Numbered from the stretch's first letter, positions 34,301 to 46,342 are shown. The stretch is 64,000 nucleotides of DNA from Brachionus plicatilis (GCA_010279815.1 QEOQ01000206.1:818185-882184); one strand, 5' to 3'. A program made the numbers and translations. Notes: generated by a model not told the origin, from the letters alone.

Positions 34301-36989
34301 TTAAAGGACAAGAATTTGTTTTGGAAATTCAACAGGTTATCTTCAACTTTGGGATTATGAAACAAAGTAAATTTAAATTATTTTTAAAGTTTTTATTCCT
34401 TATTTTAGTTAAAATTAAAATCTAAGAATCATGTTATGTTCAAGAAATTTTAATCGCAGTTTGCAAATAACTTGTATAAAATTTAACCCTAAAGGAGACT
34501 TAATTGGTGAGTTAAATAAAAATTTTCAGTGATCAAATTTTAAATTCTTTTTTTTTTTAAAAAGCAATTGGTTTTCATAATGGGCAGATGCAAATAATAG
34601 ATTCAATAAGCTTAGATGATTGTTTAAAGTCTCCATTTATTTATTCAAAAGATTCCATAACTCATATTGAATTCTCAGAGGATTCATCTTTTTTGGCAAC
34701 TGCTGTAAAATTTGATAAAATTTAAATTATTTTTTAATTCAAATAAAAAATTTTATAGGAAGCGGACTTCACTGTTTCAGTCTATAAATATAATTTTATG
34801 TCTGACAGAGATAATATGAAAATAGCATCAGAGCCTTATACTTTTTTGGGTCGATATAGGGCTCATTATAAAGAAATTGTTAGTTTGATGTTTGGGATCT
34901 ATCCAGATAATGGAGAAATTCGTCTTTTTTCACTTGGAAAAGACCGAGTCTTGGTTGAATACGATTTAATCAATAGCAATTATGATGACCTTTTGATTAA
35001 AGAAAAGACAAAAATAGAACAATATGCTGTTCCTTTAGCTATGGCTTGGCATCCGCCAACTAGTACTGAATCTTTTGTTGTGACCATTAATAATGAGTGG
35101 AAATATAAAATTTATAATTCAATTACAAAAATGTGCCGTAAAACTCTTCTAGGTCCCACTTTTGGGAGCTTCTTAAAAAAGTATCCTAATAAATTAATTT
35201 TTTCTTTTTTGTAGATTTAATTATTTTGTTCAAATTTTTTAAGAATTGCCATACTTCCAACTCAAGGTCAGTTAACTGAGAATAGATATATGATTTACAT
35301 AACTGAAGATAAACTCGGATTGCAAAAATTTCCTTTAACAGGAAACCCTTTTGATAGTGTTGCGATATTCAGTCACCCAGATGGAGTATTTTTTTAGAAT
35401 ATCAATTTTGATTTTTAAACAAAAATTGATTAGGTAGCAAATTTTAAATCTAGTTATGATGGAAAGTATTTGTTTACAGCTGGAGGTGAAAATAATAATT
35501 TATTCATGTGGAATATAAATTTAAAGTGAATAATAATAAAATTGATTCTTTCATTCATTATTCCATTTTTTTAGAGCACTTGAAGCTCAGTCAGTTCTTG
35601 GTGGTGCTGATTTAAAGCCTTTTTATGGACTAATTGAGGGTGGAAGAGAAGGCGAGTTTTTCAAAGAAATGAGAGAGCTATTCTATTATTCTCAATTGAG
35701 ACAGTAAGTTAAATTTTAATGCTAAAATACATTTTTTATGGTATCTTTTTCAATCGAATTTTATTAGTTTGTTTAAGTTATTTTGTTTAATTTCTTTTTC
35801 AAATTTTAAATTTTTTGTCATCCGAAGTTGAAAAAAGAAGTTAAGTTTTCAGACAGAATGTAAATAATTTTTCATTTTTACATTTTCATATTGTTATATT
35901 TGTTAATAGTTTTTGTGCAATATTTCAGAAAATTTTTGTTTAAGATTTTCATTTTAAGAGGAGGTTTTTTAAAAAAATTTCTGGAATATTGCACAAAAAC
36001 TATTAACAAATATAACAATATGAAAATGTAAAAATTATTTACATTCTGTCTGAAAACTTAACTTCTTTTTTCAACTTCTAAATTCAAATGACAAAAAATT
36101 AAAAATTTGAAAAAGAACCAATGTTAAAAATAATAGAATAATAAACAATAAATTGAAAAATAAGTAAAACAAAAGTAATTGAAATTAAGAATTTATATGA
36201 AGCTATTTTATTAAGGTTAAGAGATGAAAATTTAATTTTTTACATAGATTAAATGATTTTTCAATAATTAGAATTTAACCTTCTGTATTTCTAGTCATGG
36301 TCTAAATGAGAATACACAACGAGCTATAAAATTAACAATTCCATTGAGTGAAATACCATTTGTAATGCGAGGTCTAGGATTTTATCCAACAGAGCAAGAA
36401 GTATTATATATTTTCAAAAATAAATAAATTTAAATTAAAAACAATAAACAAAATTTTATAAAGATAGAAGATATGATCAATGAAGTAAAATTCAGTGAAT
36501 TTGTGGACACCAACAAGCTTGTCGAAGAAATAAACTTAGATGATTTTATTAGATGTAATTCATTCTAAAACCAACTCGAAAAACAATTTAAATTTTTTTT
36601 GTTAAGTATACATAAATCATAGACCAGCATTTGGTTTAGACCCGTATCAAATCTACAATTCGTTTAGTGTTCTTAGCAAAGAATCTAATACGGAGTTTTT
36701 GCCAAGACATGTTTTTCTGAACGAGCTGCAGACGCACGGCGAGCACATGACTGACTATGAACTCGCCGATTGTATTTCAAATCTTCTTCATCTAAACAAA
36801 GATGTTGAAGATTTTACAAAAGAAGAAATAAGCTCTTTAATTGATCGAAATTTTCCAGAAGAACTTTCAGTAGACAAATTTATGTCCGATATACTAGGGG
36901 TTCCGGCAGATGATTTTGACCAGATTCTTAACACATGGGAGCGTATTAAACAAGCCAATACGCCTAGGGTTAAATCATTTACTGATTAA
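31315..36989 (+). CDS. CFAP251: Cilia- and flagella-associated protein 251 (WDR66), WD40 repeat protein
   Basis: Axonemal WD40 protein of radial spoke 3 and the calmodulin/spoke-associated complex, needed for ciliary motility. 947 aa from 18 exons: 31315-31425, 31475-31621, 31672-31775, 31832-32144, 32197-32396, 33828-33965, 34016-34145, 34202-34257, 34307-34366, 34427-34506, 34565-34704, 34759-35180, 35244-35385, 35434-35525, 35575-35703, 36295-36400, 36464-36554, 36607-36989; all phases match. Family signatures are [61 protein letters not shown] and [10 protein letters not shown]. The C-terminus ([17 protein letters not shown]) is the EF-hand-like region. The acidic N-terminal extension of vertebrate forms is absent. 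Intron 5 (1.4 kb) and intron 15 (0.6 kb, with a hairpin) are the only long ones. Confidence 0.93.
33205..33440. repeat. Irregular cluster of GTCCGGACTT/GTCTGGACTT motifs
   Basis: Inside intron 5 of CFAP251 the palindromic core TCCGGA and its variants recur in an A/T-rich setting (AATCCGGACTTTTT, AAAGTCCGGGCTTAGAC, TTGTTCGGACTTTTG, AAGTCTGGACTTGGACTT). Related pieces (AAAGTCC, GAGTCCGAGC, AAAGTCCGAAC, AAGTCTGGACTT) are at 57655-57820. This is a dispersed degenerate repeat of unknown origin. Confidence 0.55.
35792..36117. repeat. Long hairpin (about 148-base arms) in CFAP251 intron 15
   Basis: The left arm (35792-35939) is repeated as its reverse complement at 35970-36117 with very few differences: one 7-base insertion and a couple of substitutions near CAATATTTCAGAAA versus CAATATTCCAGAAA. 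The loop is about 30 bases. It sits on the transcribed strand of a gene, so it would form a double-stranded stem of about 140 bp in pre-mRNA. Confidence 0.9.
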
Positions 36990-37143
36990 TCAACAAAATA
37001 TTTTAATTATTCAAATTACTTTATTAATTAAATTTAAATTTATCATTTAAAATTTTTTTTTTACAATTAATAAAAAATACAATTCATTACATTCATCCAT
37101 AAATTTTAAATCAATTCTTTATATTTACATAGAAGCTCTGAGT

Positions 37144-37802
37144 TCAAAACCACCATAGAGAATAAGGCCAGGAATACCATGAATAATAAGGATAATAAAA
37201 ATTATAAAACCATCTTTTCATAATAGACTTGTCTAAATACAACACTTCGCCAATGAGTTTTACACTCGAGTCTGTTCCGTCTATTTTGGCATCATGGAAG
37301 TGGTCTGAAGACTTAAATAAATTAACTAGTCCTTGAAAGCACTTAAAATCAGAAACTCTAAAGCCGTATTCATCTGCAGAATTTGAATGATACAAATACA
37401 TGTCTATTGACTTGCCATCAAGTTCCAATGAATAATTAAAATAATTTTGCTTTTCTAGATTTCTTGGATACAAAAAATATTTTATCGACTCTGCATTTGA
37501 ATGATCAGACAGTTTTCCTATTCCATAAGATGGATATTTTACTGATGATGTATTCGAAAATGCATCACACTCAATTGAACCCATTGGTCTTTAGAGAAAA
37601 ATTGTTGTTTTAATAAAAATATTTTTAGAAAAGCTTAATACCCATGACAAAAAATGGAATTTTGCTCTGTATTGAACATGCAGAATGTGGCATTTTTAAA
37701 ATGTTCCTTTTCAATACTCTCTGGAAATTGGAAGCTTTCGTCCATCTTGAACTCCTGGGCTAAACAACCCGTAATTAGAAGAAAACATACAATGCCGAGC
37801 AT
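37144..37802 (-). CDS. Secreted protein of unknown function with an aromatic-rich C-terminus
   Basis: Two exons (37802-37642 and 37588-37144), 201 aa. The first exon starts with a clear signal peptide (MLGIVCFLLITGCLAQE). The mature part has a few cysteines (ATFCMF, SIFCHG, IECDAF, FKCFQG) and NYSLELDGKSIDMYLYH, without recognisable family motifs. The last 22 residues after the basic MKRW consist almost only of Phe, Tyr, Trp, Ser and Pro (FYNFYYPYYSWYSWPYSLWW). The gene converges on CFAP251, with 154 bases between the stop codons. Function not inferred. Confidence 0.65.
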
Positions 37803-38465
37803 TTTTCAAGTCTTTTTTCCTTCTTTTTTTTTTCTATAGATTTAAAATTATCCCTCTTATTTATATGTGTTTTCAATGTCTTAGCGTTGAACATTTTCTA
37901 GAGAAGTTCGGCATGAATAGCTTGAAACAAATGCTAACACGAGCTCTAAATTTTAAGCTAGAACTGATTACATCGTGCAAATAGAAAAAATAGTCTAAGC
38001 AGCCTCTTCGAAAGCTTTGTTTAAATCAATTCTCGACAAGTTTGCTAAAAGCATGTGATAGCTTCGTGTCTAATTTTAACTTTATCAAAAAATCTTAGGC
38101 TTATAACTAAGAACTAAACTAAATTGCTGACTAAAGAAGAGAAAAATTTTCAATTTAACTTTAATGTTTTTTCCTTACAAGCTTTAGAAGTTTTTTTTTC
38201 AGATTTAATAGCTTGAAGCCAAACAACTTCAAATGACAAAGCTTATATTTACAAAAAAACTAGGAAAATGACAAAAAAAGCTTTTGTAAGTGCTCAAAAT
38301 GTGATTTATTAATAAATTTAATTTAAATAATTTTAATGAATTTTTTTAAAAAATAATAATTAATAAATAATTTTTTTTTATGAATTTAAAATTGTTCGAT
38401 TAAAAAATTGTATCACTAAAAAAAGTCGAAATTTTTAATTTTGATTTTTCAAATTTTCTTTTAAT

Positions 38466-39077
38466 TCACGATTCTTCAGAACTAGAAGAAGAATTTTCTA
38501 GACTGGAATCATAGGATTCATTGGATTCGGAACTGCTTTCTTTTGATGCATGTTTTTGATTTTTGCTCTTTATCAAATGATGACCATAAAAAGGTCGGAT
38601 ATTGTGGATATTACGTTTAGTTTTGCTAATTTTCTTCTGGTTTATATCATCATGTTCATCGACTTTTAACATACCTAATAGATATATATTGTATTTTTTC
38701 ATTAGAGAACTATAAACACCAAAATCTGCCTTCGGACTTGAATGAAGTACTTTTAAAACCTTCTGGTAGCATTTTTCATGAATAATTCGAATTCCATTCT
38801 TTGTAAATTTGTCCCCAGAAAATAAAAAATCATATTGGATTTTATGCTTCCTTTCAATCAGCTCTTTTGGTAAAAGAATTTGTCTACCCTTTTCAAAATT
38901 TGAATTAACTCCAATAAAAAAATCATCGTATTTTCCGAGCTTTGGAGAAAATTCTCCTAAAGCGTCGCATTTAATCTGTTGATGTTCACTTGAGAAAATT
39001 TTAAAAAGGTAAAAAAAATTTATTTTTGCTAATACTTGGAACATTGTATAGATTGCGATCTTTGAGAAAATGAACAT
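38466..39077 (-). CDS. Hypothetical protein with hydrophobic N-terminus and Ser/Glu-rich tail
   Basis: Open frame of 203 aa. The N-terminus (about 1-30, MFIFSKIAIYTMFQVLAKIN onward) is hydrophobic and could be a signal peptide or anchor. The middle (40-150) holds two cysteines (IKCDAL, HEKCYQ) and no family I recognise. After KISKTKRN it ends in a low-complexity acidic tail (ESSSESNESYDSS, then SSSSSEES) of the kind phosphorylated by casein kinases. The first 30 residues could alternatively be non-coding, with an acceptor at CTCAAG near 38993 joined to an unseen upstream exon. Neighbouring genes do not help. Confidence 0.5.
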   Translation of the reverse strand: MFIFSKIAIYTMFQVLAKINFFYLFKIFSSEHQQIKCDALGEFSPKLGKYDDFFIGVNSNFEKGRQILLPKELIERKHKIQYDFLFSGDKFTKNGIRIIHEKCYQKVLKVLHSSPKADFGVYSSLMKKYNIYLLGMLKVDEHDDINQKKISKTKRNIHNIRPFYGHHLIKSKNQKHASKESSSESNESYDSSLENSSSSSEES

Positions 39078-39583
39078 TCCAATTTATCTGAAGGATAGAT
39101 ATTTGTTAATATAAAAAAATAATTAAAAATTTAAAAAAATTCTACTTTTTAAATTTGACGAGTTAGTTTGATTAGTTAACCATACTAAAATTATTAAATT
39201 AATAAATTTGAAAATCATGATTGAATCGCTATAGCTTAATTTCAGACGCGTTGATTTATAAATAAAAACCAAGAATCCAAAAATTGAATAGAAATTATTA
39301 TTATTTATTTGGTAGAATGAAATTTAGATTTTCAATTTTTAAAGACTTGATATATAATCGTGAATTAAAATATTGCAAAGCAAATGAAAAAACAAAATTT
39401 TTTGCTGAACATTTTTGAAATAAAAAACAATTTGAACTTATTTTTTATTAGTTTTTATAAACAATTTTATTTAGTAAAAAAGTTTAAATAAGAATTTTAA
39501 TATACAATTGGTATTAATTCAAATTACGAATATTTATGGAAAATTTTACATAGTTGCCAAAAAAATTTTAACAAGCTGAGTAC

Positions 39584-42071
39584 CTAAAAGTAATCAATTG
39601 GTTCGGCGTAATTAGCCGGAAACATGCCATGCTTTCCAGTTTTTTCATGAACGCCAATCATCCAGCCGATATCAATTTGTTCACAATTGATAAATTTGTC
39701 TCCATCTCTAAAACTAATTTCATCATCTTCCTTAGCATCATAATCATAAATAGCTTTATAAACCGTGGTTTTTATGTCCTTGTTAAAAGCATCTATATCT
39801 ATCATTGAATTTGTTTGAACTAATAAATGACCATTTCCGTTCACATGATTACAAGAGTGTCCATTTTGATAACTTCCATTTATTGAACCATTAGATCCAT
39901 TCTGGTAGATTATATTTGATAATGAGGTATATGTCTGTATTTTCGCCTGAGGCTGATACAAATTACTAGTCGAAAATACTCCAGCCTTGGTCTGGTTTGA
40001 TGGATTTTTCACATGAATTTCATTGCTTAAAGGATCATAATCAGAAATGTGCCCTATTTTTCGACTGCTGTTTTCCATTGTTAAATTTTCACCTGATTTA
40101 AAGGTTGCAATTAAACCGTGACCATTCGATGCTTTTTCGTTTATTTGTGTTTTTTCCGTATTTTCTACCGGTTGTATAGGTCTTTTTTTATTTCTTTCAA
40201 ACTCTTCGTGATATTTTGCCTAGTTTTAAAATTTAAAATAAATATTTGATTTTTCATTTAATTACTTGACTGATTATTTTACTGTTTTCCAGAATTCTTC
40301 TCGTTTCCGGATCGTCTGCCACAACTGTATATATTCCTTTACTTTTTTCAAAATCTTCGTGGTATTTTACCTTCAAAAAATATTTACTTTTTGTTTCAAC
40401 TTATTTAAAATATAATTTACATTGCTTTGTATTTTGGTATTTTCTTTGATTCGCAATAATTCAGGGTTTTCACTTACAACTGTCGGTTTTTGTTGAGGGT
40501 AATGGCTTTTTATTAGAAAAAAATAAAGATAAAATGCTTAGTTTTTTATCAGTAAGTATTTGATAAGCATTTAGACCTAGGAGATGATAAGTTAAGTTAA
40601 AAATCAAGTGAATTTTAGATTATTTATTGATTGATCGATTTATTCCGACCAAAAATAAAAGAGTAAATCCGGCCTTATTTTAATAAAGAAAACTAAATGA
40701 TGGCTCAAATCGGATAAAATAAATATTGATCTGAAAATTAAATCCGAGAAAAAACAAACAAAAGAGGGGCTTGAGAAGTTAACAACAAGAATTTATATTC
40801 ATCTTTAAACTTAATCCAAAAAAAAATATAAAATTTCAAAAATTATTTAACTCAAAGCGCTTCTGAAGAGTAAAGTTTTCTTTTAATTAAATTGGATAAT
40901 ATTTATTTAGCGATTGAAATACAAGCCCCGGAAAATTGTATTTTTTGAATCAATTATTTTATTTTTGAAGTTAAAAAACACAAAAAATTTAAATAAATAG
41001 AAAAATCGTTTTTTAAAAAAGAAAAAAATAGTGTAAATTAATAAAAATTAGAAACCTTTGAATCGTTGAAATGCGATCAAACAAAAATAGCTAAAATTCA
41101 CAATTATTTAATTTTTAAATTTAGATCCTTTAATTTAAATTAAAAAAAATATATTAACTTTATTTTGAATACATAATATAAATGCATCAAAATATAACAA
41201 AATTGTAATGATTTATAATAAATAATCAAATAAATCAAAAGTATTTTGACTTTTTTAAGATTAGTTTTATCATATTAGTCGATACATTCAATTTAATTAT
41301 TTTATCAAGTTTCTGAATATATACATTTTAAAAATAAACTCATATTAAATAAGAAAATTTAACTTATACAACTTTGATTTAGATGCAAAATTAAATGTAT
41401 CAGCTCATGTAATCTACAGAGCTCATTTTTGCCCTTTAAAATAAAAGTTAAATAGCTTGAATATTTTTTTATTTAGAATTCAGTCTAAAAAATAAATTAA
41501 AAATTTTTTTATCAACAATATAAACTATTAAATAAAGTAAATTTAAATCAAAAGCTTATAAATACCGTATTCCCTCGTTCGATTTTGCTGCACTACAACC
41601 TAAGACATGAATATTAAAAATCAAATTTAAAATATTTTAGCATGGGTGAGATGTTCTTTGGTGCATGGTCCAAAGCTGGTTTCTTAATTTATGATGCAGC
41701 ATAATCGAACGAGGGAATACGGTATATACTGTTGAGTAAATTTTTAATAGATTTTTTTTGATTAACAAAGTTTTTAAAAATCAAGATTGAAATTAAAAAT
41801 TTCTAAACAAAATAAAACTAAAATTTAAGAATAAATTTTTTTACTTACACGAAACAATAGGGTTGTTTATCGAAACCTTTGTAGTTTTTCATATTCAAAA
41901 TTGAATTGCAAACCGAACATCTGAAACAATTTTTATGCCAAATCTGAACCAAAAAAAAATAAATTTTTCTCTTTGATATTTCTGCATACGAACCTTATCC
42001 AAACACTTAAGTTCTTCAATTGGATAGACTGACTTTTCGCATTTAGCGCACTTTTTCGGAGTACCAAACAT
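39584..42071 (-). CDS. LASP1: LASP-type LIM, nebulin-repeat and SH3 protein
   Basis: Actin-binding cytoskeletal adaptor of the LASP family, 332 aa. Exons: 42071-41994, 41943-41849, 40505-40421, 40370-40266, 40219-39584. Domains: LIM (C8, C11, H29, C32, C35, C38, C56, H59, all zinc ligands present); two nebulin repeats, the second phased with a 35-codon exon ([12 protein letters not shown]) and followed by [12 protein letters not shown]; a Ser/Asn/Gly-rich linker (about 140-270, with runs such as [14 protein letters not shown]); and a C-terminal SH3 domain ([34 protein letters not shown]). The protein would link actin filaments to focal contacts. It is longer than vertebrate LASP1 (261 aa) because of the linker. 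Intron 2 (41848-40506) carries a MITE. Confidence 0.93.
41563..41724. mobile_element. MITE with about 24-30-base inverted repeats and TA target duplication
   Basis: The left end reads TACCGTATTCCCTCGTTCGA and continues TTTTGCTGCA. The right end is its inverted copy (TGCAGCATAATCGAACGAGG, then GAATACGGTA). Total length is about 162 bases, with TA at both borders and no ORF. Size, ends and TA duplication fit a non-autonomous Tc1/mariner/pogo-type element. The near-identical ends suggest fairly recent movement. It lies in intron 2 of the LASP gene. Confidence 0.85.
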
Positions 42072-44108
42072 TTTGTTTTCGATTAAACTCTAAATATCTT
42101 CTTTTTATATATAAATACAAAATAGCCTAGTCTAAAATATAATAGATTTATGAGAGAAATAGAAAAAATTCGAATGCAAACAATAATTAAAATTCAAATA
42201 TTGAACGCTTGTTTTCTTAAAGCGATCTTCTTGAATTGCATAGCATAGCTAGCCATTGCAAATATATGAACAATTCAGCAAAACCAAATAAAAATAATTT
42301 GATTTTCATTAAATAAAGAAAAATATATGCTAAAAATTTCAATTGGGAAAAAAATATCGACCGGTAACTAAATTGACAATGTCAAACACACTAGAGAAAC
42401 ATGAAAAAAAAATAGAAAACGTGACCATTCCACTCAAGTTGGTGACGAATGTTAAAATCGATAATCTAAAATTTTAAAAACTACCCAGTTTATTCACAGT
42501 CTTATGTTCCATGATTACAGCCAAATGTCTGGTATTAACCAACTCGATTTGTGACGGATTAATCAGATAAGTCAATTGCAAAGAATACTAAATCCCTTAG
42601 AATTTGGTCGAGCAAATTTGATTTGAGCGACCCATTTCTGAATGTAAAATGAGAAAGCCTCAAATCTAGGTTGCTTGGGCTATTTAAGTATGACACCAAA
42701 TTTTGGAACAGCTTTGTAATCTAATATTGACGTAAATTTATTACATATTCCCTGTGTGGGTCAATTTTCTAATGCCAAAAATAAGCTAAATCGAATAAAA
42801 CAAAATAAATAAATTTGTTGTTGTTGTTGTTTGTATTGAAACAGACTCGAGTGATACGGCTACTTAGTATGAAAAATTTTTGCTTTCAAAATTCGAATAA
42901 TTTTCAAAATTTGAAAGATCAAAACTTAAATTGCTTGCTTAGTAAAAAATACAATTTCAAAATAAAATTAAATTTTAAAGTTAACTAGAAATCCCGGTTG
43001 ATTTTGGAATAACAATTTGAACTAAAAGCTTATTATTTTTATTGTTTGGCCACTTTTAATTACTTTTTTTAGCAACAAACAATTTTATATAACCTGATAT
43101 AAAATTGCTAAGTAAAAGCTTGTTTTTGCTTTTATTCTCTCTTGAGTAATAATTTAGAAATTAAAATTATTTTTAATTCAGATTTTAGTCTGAAGAGGAA
43201 CAGAGTTTTCAAACAATCACAAAATCAAGCTATTTAAATTGTTCCGGATGCGATCTAAGTACAAAATTAAACTTAATTTCAACAAGAAAAAATTTTTAAT
43301 ACCAAAATTAGTCAACTTTGTTATTTTTCTTTCCGATTACAAGAAAAAATTAATCAAAAATAATGAAAATCGTAAATGGTAAATAAACACTATTTTAATC
43401 CAACCATTAAATCTGGTTTTGGATTTTTTTTACAAAATGCAAAACTCAAAAGTTAACTTACTCACTTAGCCCGAAATAGTTTATTTATTGATTTATTGAG
43501 CCAGTCTGTTGAACTAAAGCAAATGCAAAATATTATTAATTAAATTATTTAAAGTAAAAATATATCCACTTAAATATTTTTCTAGCTTTCCGTTTATTAA
43601 AGCTATCTTTTTTTGCTATGAGGCAAACAAAAAATCGAATTAAATTTGTCAATTGAAAAATATAGGTTGAGTATAAAGATTTATATAAAAATTTGATTCA
43701 TTAAACAAATTTATTTGATCAAAGAACAAATAATATTTGAATAAAATAAAAAGTTAATCTCTTTGATATTGTAAGTATTAAACAACAAATATAAACTGAA
43801 CTGAAAACAGTTTATAAATAAATTTAACCTAGTGGTCTAAATTTTCTAGAACATTTTGCCTCAAAATTCTAGTTTACAAATTTGATATTTCACGAATTTT
43901 AAAGGTCATTGATCTAATTAAAAAAAAGTCTAATTTTAAAGACCATGTAAAAGTCGGCTTTAAAATAATGAAAAAATTAAAGTTTGATTTGAAATTAAAC
44001 AAAAAATCACTCAAGTTATTTTTTTGTTGCAATATTTCAAAATTTATTCCAAAATTAGATATTTTTTTCTTTTGAAAAAATTTTATAAAAATCTATTCAA
44101 AGTTAGCA
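42072..44108. other. Intergenic region between divergent LASP and TOMM6-like genes
   Basis: Two kilobases that separate two divergent start codons. A less A/T-rich block (about 42420-42780) has no open frame of note and could hold LASP promoter elements. A TTG microsatellite lies at 42818-42835. No specific regulatory site can be pointed to. Confidence 0.5.
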
Positions 44109-44383
44109 ATGGTGAGTTTATGCTTTTCAGTTTCAAAAGAAATTTTTAATAACCTTTCCAAAAAAGACCAAAGGTGAACAATCAGTATTACAAAGCTCGA
44201 AAAACTTTGTCAAATCTTTGTACGAAGACCCGACTAAATGGTAATTTGATAAATAACCAAACAATACCAAATTAATTCAATTATTTTTCTTTAAGGCAAA
44301 TAACAAAAAGCATTGGGTTCTTTTTGGTCGGTATTTATTTGGCCAGAGATATCTCATCTGTTAATATATTAGAAAATTCGTAA
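44109..44383 (+). CDS. TOMM6: TOM6-like subunit of the mitochondrial import receptor complex
   Basis: Tiny spliced gene, too short for most ORF finders, 54 aa. Proposed exons: 44109-44111 (only the ATG, followed by the donor GTGAGT), 44167-44240, 44296-44383. The C-terminal part, IGFFLVGIYLARDISSVNIL, closely resembles the tail anchor of animal TOM6 (a GLFxxGVWLARNLSDID-type sequence), preceded by KSLYEDPTKWQI. TOM6 sits in the outer mitochondrial membrane and stabilises the TOM40 channel. The first exon is the weak point: the 55-base intron gives M-TKGEQ in frame, but the start might lie elsewhere. The second intron (44241-44295) is a standard short GT-AG one. Confidence 0.7.
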
Positions 44384-45036
44384 CACATTTTCTCAGCTTG
44401 CTATTTTGTCTAAATTAATTGCTTCAGAAATAAACTATTCAACAAAATGGCAATAATTGCTCTCTTATTTCAATTGGTTTCTAGTTAATAATAATTTCTG
44501 GAATATTATTTTTATGTTTAGATTTTTAAAGAAAATTCTTAAAATTAAAAGTTCGAACGAAATTTTATAATCATTTTTTTGCATTTTATTGATGGTTAAA
44601 AAACAAAAAAAATTTTGATACCCTATTTAGGAATTCGTTGCTAATTTTTACTTTAAAAGATTTCAATTGACTTAATTCTCAAAAATAATTAAAATTTAGT
44701 TTTAAATGATTTTTACTATTTGGACAATTTTTTACTTTAGATAAAAAAAATATCAAAACACTCTAATTAAAGCTGTATTTTTTCAAAATTTGTTTTCACT
44801 CAAATTTTGCTCGCTTGTTATACAATTCAATCACCTTACTTTGAAAAAAAATATTCAGTTAAATCTTTCCAATTTTAAAAATATTTAACTTGAGCAAATG
44901 ACAAAAATACATTTTTTTGCAATGAATTTTTCATAATAAAAAAAATCTTTTTGATTTTATCCAGCTTTGTTTTCATTCAAAATTAAAGATTTGGGTTATG
45001 TGCCCTTCGGAATTCAAAGATTTTCTATTGTTTAAT

Positions 45037-45126
45037 GAAGAGAACCGTGGTCATAAAAATATTGATTGGCATCAAACTGCCTTAGCTTCTCATTAATCAA
45101 GGTGGATCTAATATCAAAGATCTGAA
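45037..45126 (-). other. Orphan exon-like coding segment
   Basis: Minus strand: TTGCTTTTCAG, a good acceptor site, followed by an open frame reading IFDIRSTLINEKLRQFD then ANQYFYDHGSLH and a stop. Base composition and amino-acid mix are much more protein-like than the surroundings. No partner exon or start was found up to the next gene, so it may be a 3' terminal exon of an unrecognised gene or a gene relic. Confidence 0.35.
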
Positions 45127-46171
45127 AAGCAATTAATTAAACTCTATAACAAACTATATTATTTTCTAATTAAAATGAGTCTATATCTACATTATATTGG
45201 ATTGAACATAAACAAAGCTGTAATGCTAGTTCCGAATTATTGTTGTATTATTTTAAATATTTCTAATTAAGGATTCTTGAATTTAGAATAATATCCTAAA
45301 AATATTTTTTAAATCTAAAATAAGCAATACAGAAAAAATATTTATATTCTTCGGCAATAAAGATTAATTCTAATTTTTTCGTATGATCGATTATAAACAA
45401 AAAATAGATTTTATTTGATAAAGATCTCTCCGATTCAATTCAATAGTCAACTGGTCAATCATTTTAAACTCATATTAAAAAAATCATCTATATTTTATTT
45501 TTTTGATTTTTCAGCAAATTTTGATTAATAAATCACTGAATCATCAATAAATTCCAATAAAATAAGTAACCAGGAACTAATTAAAATACTAGACAAATAT
45601 TTAAGAACATGAAATTTTAAAGTGTAGGCTATTCACAAGTCTTTTAATCAAATTCCTAATTTACATTAAGTATTAAATTACTGATTACAAAAAAAAACCT
45701 TTCTCTTGGTTTAATTTCCCGATGCGAATATCAGACATTAACTGATTGCTAAAGTTTTTAAGTCAATATGAAAACAAAACCAGCTCTTCATATCGTTATG
45801 GTCATTATTACTGTTAGATCTTTAAACGGGTTATTGATCTTTAATGGCAAGTATAGCATTAAAAAAAACTTTCTGTAAAAAAGATAAATTATGTTTGCAA
45901 TGATTTATGCTCCTTATGAAAAAACTTTTTATTTTTAATCAGGCTAAATTTATTTAGAAATAAAATTTTTAAAATAATTAACTCTTGGATAAACCATTTT
46001 TCTAAAAAAAACTTTGCATGTAAACAAATTTAATCATTAAGTGAAAACTTAAAAAGTAAATTTGAATTTTATTTTAAGAAAACATTTAGTTTTAATTAAT
46101 TGCACACAAAATGACCATTGTAAAAGGTTAATTGAAGTAAGAAAAAAAATTTTTCTTTAAAAAAAAAAAAA

Positions 46172-46342
46172 ATGGATTTTATTAAAGAAAATTGGTCGTG
46201 TTCCGCTAGTTTTATGTACCTAAGCATGACTTGTTATCAAGTGAGGCAAACTAAATCATCATTTATTTCAATAAAAGCCATTATAGAATTTATGCCAAAA
46301 CCGGGGCCGTATATAAACAAATATATTTTGAATATTAAATAA
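46172..46342 (+). CDS. Possible 56-aa small ORF
   Basis: ATG after a long A run, open for 57 codons to a TAA. It has a varied composition for such A/T-rich DNA: MDFIKENWSCSASFMYLSM, with two cysteines and FMPKPGPYINKY. I recognise no family. The neighbouring sequence contains a GTGAGG and an AAAAG that could be splice sites but would not keep the frame. Weak candidate only. Confidence 0.25.
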   Translation: MDFIKENWSCSASFMYLSMTCYQVRQTKSSFISIKAIIEFMPKPGPYINKYILNIK

